From Candidatus Falkowiibacteriota bacterium (GTDB taxonomy: Bacteria; Patescibacteriota; Patescibacteriia; Patescibacteriales; GWE2-39-37), in the NCBI GenBank assembly GCA_013335665.1, contig JAAXVE010000011.1:3704-13683 (forward strand): a stretch of DNA of 9,980 bases. The letters are read 5' to 3'. Under the pieces are notes generated by a model. The model was not told the origin of the DNA. It worked only from the letters and a program-made list of their open reading frames with translations, and ran no database searches. How positions within the stretch are numbered: the stretch's first letter is position 1; every line of letters starts with the position of its first letter. A program made the position numbers and the translations under genes. This document shows positions 6,003 through 9,980 of this stretch, one piece after another.

Positions 6003-6999
6003 CCATGCGAATGAGAGGCTCCGCTCGTTCAGGTTGAGGATCGTGCTTCAAAAGAAAAAAAGTAGCAGTCCTGATTGCAGTCCAATTATAATACACTTTG
6101 ATCCTTTCTTCTAATTCTGGAGTCATTTTTATATTGCTTAAGCCTAAGTATGATTCAAGAAATATCTTTTTCAATTTATCAACATATTGTTTGTTATTAA
6201 GTTTCCGCCCAGCCATGTATTCAAGTTGCTGCAAGAACGTCCCCAAGTCCCTGGCATAATCGCCATAAGACATATCTGTATAATCAATCAGTGCCAAACG
6301 GCCATCATGAAGCTTAACGACATTTTCAGGGTGTGCATCGCCATGGATTAGGCTAAGCTTCTTTATACCGCTAAGACACGCTTCCTCGCTCTTTATAAAA
6401 AAATCATAAAATTTTTCATACAAGCCCAAATACTCCGGATAGCAACGTCTTACATCGTCTATAACATGCTTTGAACCTGGAAAAACAGTTTCAAGCCTGC
6501 TATTGGGCTGATTGAATAGCTTATTAGCCCGCACCGGCATCTGATGAAGGCGAGACAACCACCTTGCAGCTTCAAACAATATGCTTTCTATGTCAGCACG
6601 ATGATTCTCTTTGATATGTGTATACAAATTCACGCCCTCTACCCCCTGGTAAAAAGATGCATTAAATTTTTGGTTATAAAACAACGGCTTAGGAATAGCT
6701 AAAAATTCGTTATTTGCAAAATTATTCCTCTGCAAAAAATTGAGCGTTTGATAGACATTTTTTCTTGGCTCCGAGCTGTGTGCCGTACAATATATTTCTA
6801 TATTATCCACCCTTTCAAGATAATCCAAACTGACATCATATCGGAATACTATGTGATATGTTGTTTGCCAAATTAATTTTTTTACAGGATGTATCTTGTT
6901 TACAGACAACGCCTTAGCACCATCATAACAAGGTAAAACATGGCGCATAAACAAATTCTGCACGACACTCCTATCAAGCAGATCCCAGATAATATTCAT
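5983..6999 (-). CDS. APH-fold phosphotransferase (aminoglycoside phosphotransferase/maltokinase-like family)
   Basis: This 338-residue protein has the catalytic core of the APH/choline-kinase family: the Brenner motif LIHGDAHPEN (217-226, catalytic D221 and metal-binding N226), then LALIDYTDMSYGDYARDLG (235-253, with the Mg-binding D239). The N-lobe is poorly conserved. Family members move the ATP gamma-phosphate to a hydroxyl of a small molecule such as an aminoglycoside, choline, homoserine, a hexose or maltose. Position in a glycogen-type cluster, 15 bp behind the GH57 gene, suggests a sugar or oligosaccharide kinase; maltokinases share this fold. No GlgE-type maltosyltransferase is seen in the window, and nothing suggests an acquired resistance gene. 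The start at 6999 lacks a Shine-Dalgarno and follows an A-rich leader. Confidence 0.85.
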   Translation of the reverse strand: MNIIWDLLDRSVVQNLFMRHVLPCYDGAKALSVNKIHPVKKLIWQTTYHIVFRYDVSLDYLERVDNIEIYCTAHSSEPRKNVYQTLNFLQRNNFANNEFLAIPKPLFYNQKFNASFYQGVEGVNLYTHIKENHRADIESILFEAARWLSRLHQMPVRANKLFNQPNSRLETVFPGSKHVIDDVRRCYPEYLGLYEKFYDFFIKSEEACLSGIKKLSLIHGDAHPENVVKLHDGRLALIDYTDMSYGDYARDLGTFLQQLEYMAGRKLNNKQYVDKLKKIFLESYLGLSNIKMTPELEERIKVYYNWTAIRTATFFLLKHDPQPERAEPLIRMVESNLN

Positions 7000-7014
7000 A
7001 TGTATTAAATTTTT

Positions 7015-8181
7015 CTAAATAATGGCGTGATGGCGCCAATGCTCCTGCCATAGATTCAATCTTATGCTCGAAGCCATCTTTTCAGCCTTCAATCGAGTCT
7101 CCACATCTATACCCTTAAGAGAGCGAACTGCGCGAACTAATTCATCTATACCTTTATTCACTTCATCAGGACTCCAGGCTATCGGGCCATAAACCTGACT
7201 AAAATCATGTGCTGATGCCCACCAAAATACGCAACTCGCAAGCCCGCGGACTAGATGCCAGCGGCTCCACAAAATATTATCGTCGTTTGAATTAACAAAA
7301 CACAATTCTTCAGCGAAATCAGCCAGCTCCCATAACTTCTTATGTAATTTATTAGTCGGTTTCTTCCATAAATTAAATGCTTGGTTCCTCTTCAATTCTA
7401 GAGGACTTGATTGCCAAGAAGAAGCAACTACTCCGACCTCATCAATTTTCGAAAGTCCGCCCAGATAATCAGAAACTGTGACAGGCTCCAAACGCGGATG
7501 GCATAATAAATTTTCAAATTCAAAAAGATGATCAAGATGACGCAAGCCATAGAGCTCAGCGTCAGAAGCCGTGACCACCATTGACTCAGATTTACCACCT
7601 TCCAATATTTCCAGCAAAGTGGTGGGCACATAGCTTTCGGAATAAGCCCGATGACGAAAAACTACAGACAGCCCGGAATTCGTGTCGGTATATTTTTTTG
7701 ACCAATCAACATTACCAAAACTACCAGAGAAAGCTATTTCATCAACCAATATCCATTCATACCCCCTGCTCTTGATTAAGCGTGCAATGTCTGCCGAATA
7801 AGCTAACTCGGGAAGAAAAAACCCCTTCAACTGCAAATCTTCCCCAAAGTGCTCTCGCAAAACATTTTCCTGCTCAACGATCTGCTTCAACGCCTCTCGT
7901 TCCGGCACCAAGGGGAGCAACGCGTGATAGGCCGCGCTTCCTAACAATTCCACCTGACCGCTCCTAATTAATTTTTTTATCCTCTCTACCAAATCCAAGT
8001 ATGAAAATTCCTCTACCCAGCGCTTAAGTAGAGATCCGGCTATATTTAAAGTAATTCTCGCTTGTGGGCAATCCTCAAGCGCCCTAATTATCCTTTCGTA
8101 ACTCAAGTTTGTCGCTTCGACAATTTTATTACTCTCTATATTTGCTGGCTGATACAAATGCAGCACATTCACCCATTTCAT
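7015..8181 (-). CDS. Glycoside hydrolase family 57 protein (alpha-glucan active)
   Basis: GH57 enzymes are retaining alpha-glucan enzymes (amylase, 4-alpha-glucanotransferase, branching enzyme) with a (beta/alpha)7 barrel. This 388-residue protein shows the family regions in order: LHLYQP (7-12, HxHQP region), LLGSAAYHALLPL (79-91), FFLPELAYS (121-129, with nucleophile E125), TASDAELYGLRH (204-215, with acid/base D207) and SSWQSSPLELKRNQA (254-268), then a helical C-terminal region with WSRWHLVRGLASCVFWWAS. Both catalytic acids are present, so it is probably active. It is shorter than typical GH57 branching enzymes (500 residues or more), so branching, transfer and hydrolysis cannot be told apart. 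There is no signal peptide, so it should act in the cytoplasm. Its ATG overlaps the glgA stop (ATGA), a strong sign of coupled translation with the synthase. Confidence 0.9.
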   Translation of the reverse strand: MKWVNVLHLYQPANIESNKIVEATNLSYERIIRALEDCPQARITLNIAGSLLKRWVEEFSYLDLVERIKKLIRSGQVELLGSAAYHALLPLVPEREALKQIVEQENVLREHFGEDLQLKGFFLPELAYSADIARLIKSRGYEWILVDEIAFSGSFGNVDWSKKYTDTNSGLSVVFRHRAYSESYVPTTLLEILEGGKSESMVVTASDAELYGLRHLDHLFEFENLLCHPRLEPVTVSDYLGGLSKIDEVGVVASSWQSSPLELKRNQAFNLWKKPTNKLHKKLWELADFAEELCFVNSNDDNILWSRWHLVRGLASCVFWWASAHDFSQVYGPIAWSPDEVNKGIDELVRAVRSLKGIDVETRLKAEKMASSIRLNLWQEHWRHHAII

Positions 8182-9668
8182 ATTTTATGTTTTACATTTT
8201 TTCCATTAAGCTTAATTGCTTTTTTGTATAGGGCCAAATACTTTTTTGCCGGCAACTCCCAACTGTTAGATTCCTTCATAGCTCTTACGGTTAAACTTCG
8301 CCAAACTTCTTTGTGGCGAAAATCTTCAAGAGCACGAATAATGGTTGCAAACAAAGAATAAGTATTAAAGCTTGAAAAACTGAAACCCGTCCCTCTGTTT
8401 GTGCGGGGATTAAAATTTGTTACTGTGTCGTGCAGACCTCCAACTCGACGCACGACAGGGATGCAGCCATAGCGCATTGCAATCAACTGATTAATTCCGC
8501 AAGGCTCATGATGAGAAGGCAGCAAAAACACATCCGAGCCGGCATAAACCAGCGTCTCTAGAGATTTATTTCGCGAAAATGGTATCCAAACCAATTTCTT
8601 CGGATGTTTCTTTTGCTGTTTTTTTAATTCACTTATATATTTTTTATCTCCATCACCCATAATTATGATTTGCACATCCAATCCTGTAAGGGGTTCCAAG
8701 AGAGGCATTACTAACTCGAAGCCTTTTTGAAAAGTTACCCGCGAAGTCAAGCTAATTATTGGCATATCCCGATCGATTGGCAGCTTCAACTTTTGTTGTA
8801 AAAACTCTTTGTTCAACTTTTTACGATGTATCTTTCTATAATCATAATTCTTAAACAACTGTTTATCGTTTGCCGGGTTATAAGTACGGTAATCAATGCC
8901 ATTAATTATGCCAAAAAGGCGATCCTGTCGGTTGCGCAAGATATGATGCAAATCCTGACCGAAGCGCCTTGTCATGATTTCTTCGCGATACTGCTCGCTT
9001 ACTGTGTTCACCACGTCTGCATGCAATATAGCCCTTTTTGCAAAATTTATGTTTTCAAAATCAGGATTGCTGATTTTTGGCAATGCTTTCTTTCCAAAAT
9101 CCTTTTTTGCCGGTGGTACTTCCCACCAGTTGTGTCCCATTTGAAAAACAAGATTATGAATAGTATAAATCGTTTTAGCCTTTCTTAAGGTTTTTGAATA
9201 CCTAAAATCATTTCTCAATAAAAACGGCACAAGACCAGTTTGCCAATCATGGCAATGTATTATGTCTGCCTCAAACTTTAGCAAGGACAAAAGTTTCAAG
9301 GCCGCCGCATTAAAAATGAAAAAACGCACGTTTTCATGATCAGAGCCATAAAGAGCTTTACGTTGCGAAAAATATTTCTTCTGTTCTACGAAATATATAG
9401 GCAAACCTTTCATGAGATAACCTTGCCAAAAATTTACAGTCACCGCCTCCGTATCATTAAGATATATCTTAACGTCACGCATAATCATCTTTAAATTATG
9501 CTCCTCAACGTCAATAATCTTGCCGTAAAAAGGCATAATCATGACGACGTCATGCCCTAAGCGCTTCAAAGCCTTCGGAAGGCTGCGCGCGACGTCAGCT
9601 AAGCCGCCCGTCTTGGCAAACGGAGCAACTTCACTGGATATACTTACTATTTTTAACTTGTTGCTCAT
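8178..9668 (-). CDS. glgA: Glycogen/starch synthase, GT5 family (first copy)
   Basis: This 496-residue GT-B glucosyltransferase should elongate alpha-1,4-glucan from a nucleotide glucose in the cytoplasm. Motifs are KTGGL (19-23, the ADP-glucose loop of bacterial GlgA), HCHDWQT (138-144), TIHNL (169-173), IINGIDY (254-260), SRVTFQKG (309-316, with R310 and K315), SHHEPCG (385-391, with E388) and GGLHDTV (410-416), then a PRTNRGTGF segment (421-429) normal for the family. The usual Arg-Phe before EPCG is His-His. The start ATG at 9668 is 3 bases after the ruvC stop; no strong Shine-Dalgarno is visible. It overlaps the GH57 start by 4 bp. It is closer to classical GlgA than the second copy. The sugar donor is assigned by family, not proven; no glgC is in the window. 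Confidence 0.96.
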   Translation of the reverse strand: MSNKLKIVSISSEVAPFAKTGGLADVARSLPKALKRLGHDVVMIMPFYGKIIDVEEHNLKMIMRDVKIYLNDTEAVTVNFWQGYLMKGLPIYFVEQKKYFSQRKALYGSDHENVRFFIFNAAALKLLSLLKFEADIIHCHDWQTGLVPFLLRNDFRYSKTLRKAKTIYTIHNLVFQMGHNWWEVPPAKKDFGKKALPKISNPDFENINFAKRAILHADVVNTVSEQYREEIMTRRFGQDLHHILRNRQDRLFGIINGIDYRTYNPANDKQLFKNYDYRKIHRKKLNKEFLQQKLKLPIDRDMPIISLTSRVTFQKGFELVMPLLEPLTGLDVQIIIMGDGDKKYISELKKQQKKHPKKLVWIPFSRNKSLETLVYAGSDVFLLPSHHEPCGINQLIAMRYGCIPVVRRVGGLHDTVTNFNPRTNRGTGFSFSSFNTYSLFATIIRALEDFRHKEVWRSLTVRAMKESNSWELPAKKYLALYKKAIKLNGKNVKHKI

Positions 9669-9671
9669 AAA

Positions 9672-9980
9672 TTACTCATGCCTGTAATTCGCACCACAGA
9701 TGGCAATTGCCAAAGCGTCGGCGGCATCGTCTGGCTGAGGCAATTCTTTTAAATTTAATAACATTTTAACCATGCGCTGAACTTGTTTCTTGTCAGCTTT
9801 GCCATACGTGGAAACGGCCTGTTTTACCTGAAGTGGTGTAAACTCTGCAATTGGCAGACGCGATTTCTTCAGTGTGTACAACGCCACTCCTCTGGCTTGT
9901 CCAACCACTAAGGCCGTCTTGACGTTTTTGCAAAAAAACAACTGTTCTATTGCAGAGACGTCTGGTTTATACTTTTTAAT
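9672..9980 (-). CDS. ruvC: Holliday junction resolvase RuvC, C-terminal part (5' end outside window)
   Basis: RuvC is a dimeric Mg-dependent endonuclease that cuts Holliday junctions made by RuvAB. The frame is open to the window edge, leaving 102 residues and the TAA stop. The fragment has IEQLFF (11-16, with the second active-site acid E12), VGQARG (26-31), TPLQVKQAVSTYGKADKKQV (48-67, the DNA-binding loop region) and DDAADALAIA (84-93, with the last two catalytic Asp, probably D85 and D88). About 55 residues with the first catalytic Asp lie outside the window. Length and motifs fit the usual protein of about 160-170 residues. It is 3 bp upstream of glgA, so a repair gene and a glycan cluster probably share a transcript. 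Confidence 0.95.
   Translation of the reverse strand: MKKYKPDVSAIEQLFFCKNVKTALVVGQARGVALYTLKKSRLPIAEFTPLQVKQAVSTYGKADKKQVQRMVKMLLNLKELPQPDDAADALAIAICGANYRHE

Noticed and set aside
5983..6999. Antibiotic resistance gene
   Set aside because: The APH motif alone does not show aminoglycoside specificity. No mobile element is near, and the context is carbohydrate metabolism.
7428..7631. Minus-strand frame of 67 codons inside the GH57 gene
   Set aside because: It overlaps the GH57 catalytic region in another frame and has no motif or independent start signal.
1..9980. CRISPR array, transposon, prophage or defence system
   Set aside because: No regularly spaced repeats, transposase, integrase, phage structural gene or toxin-antitoxin pair is visible.

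Overview
The window looks like a piece of a small, AT-rich bacterial genome, most likely from the Candidate Phyla Radiation (Patescibacteria, Parcubacteria-like). This is an inference. It rests on tightly packed minus-strand genes with gaps of a few bases, start codons without a Shine-Dalgarno sequence, a very short SMC protein, and a glycogen-type cluster of small enzymes inserted behind ruvC. The standard bacterial code fits: TGA ends the first glgA, and no in-frame TGA occurs in the genes I translated. Every gene I can support lies on the minus strand, so the window reads from high to low coordinates.

Right end to centre (9980 to 3056): the C-terminal part of ruvC is followed almost without gaps by a GlgA-type glycogen synthase, a GH57 glycoside hydrolase, an APH-fold kinase, a PHP-domain phosphoesterase, a class I SAM methyltransferase and a second, divergent GlgA. 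Junctions are 3 bp, a 4-bp ATGA overlap, 15 bp, 50 bp, 3 bp and 0 bp. The only larger gap, before the PHP gene, carries a plausible promoter and a hairpin, so the last three genes may also be transcribed separately. The two synthases could build an alpha-1,4-glucan from a nucleotide sugar, and GH57 could branch, transfer or trim it. The kinase, phosphoesterase and methyltransferase could modify it or its precursors. This last point is inference from gene order.

Centre (3055 to 2404): right behind the second glgA is a near-consensus sigma-70 promoter (TTGACA, 17 bp, TATACT). It reads into a 93-residue putative membrane protein that I do not recognise. Downstream is a non-coding stretch of about 200 bases rich in inverted repeats, some mutually exclusive. 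It ends in a strong intrinsic terminator, beyond which a TATAAT element lies just upstream of smc.

Left end (2403 to 1): the first 801 codons of an SMC chromosome-segregation ATPase, cut by the window edge just before its Walker B acidic residues. It is about 300 residues shorter than usual up to this point. It shows no hinge domain, only a Gly-rich SGGGES turn near the middle of the coiled coil. I see no tRNA, rRNA, CRISPR array, insertion sequence or integrase.
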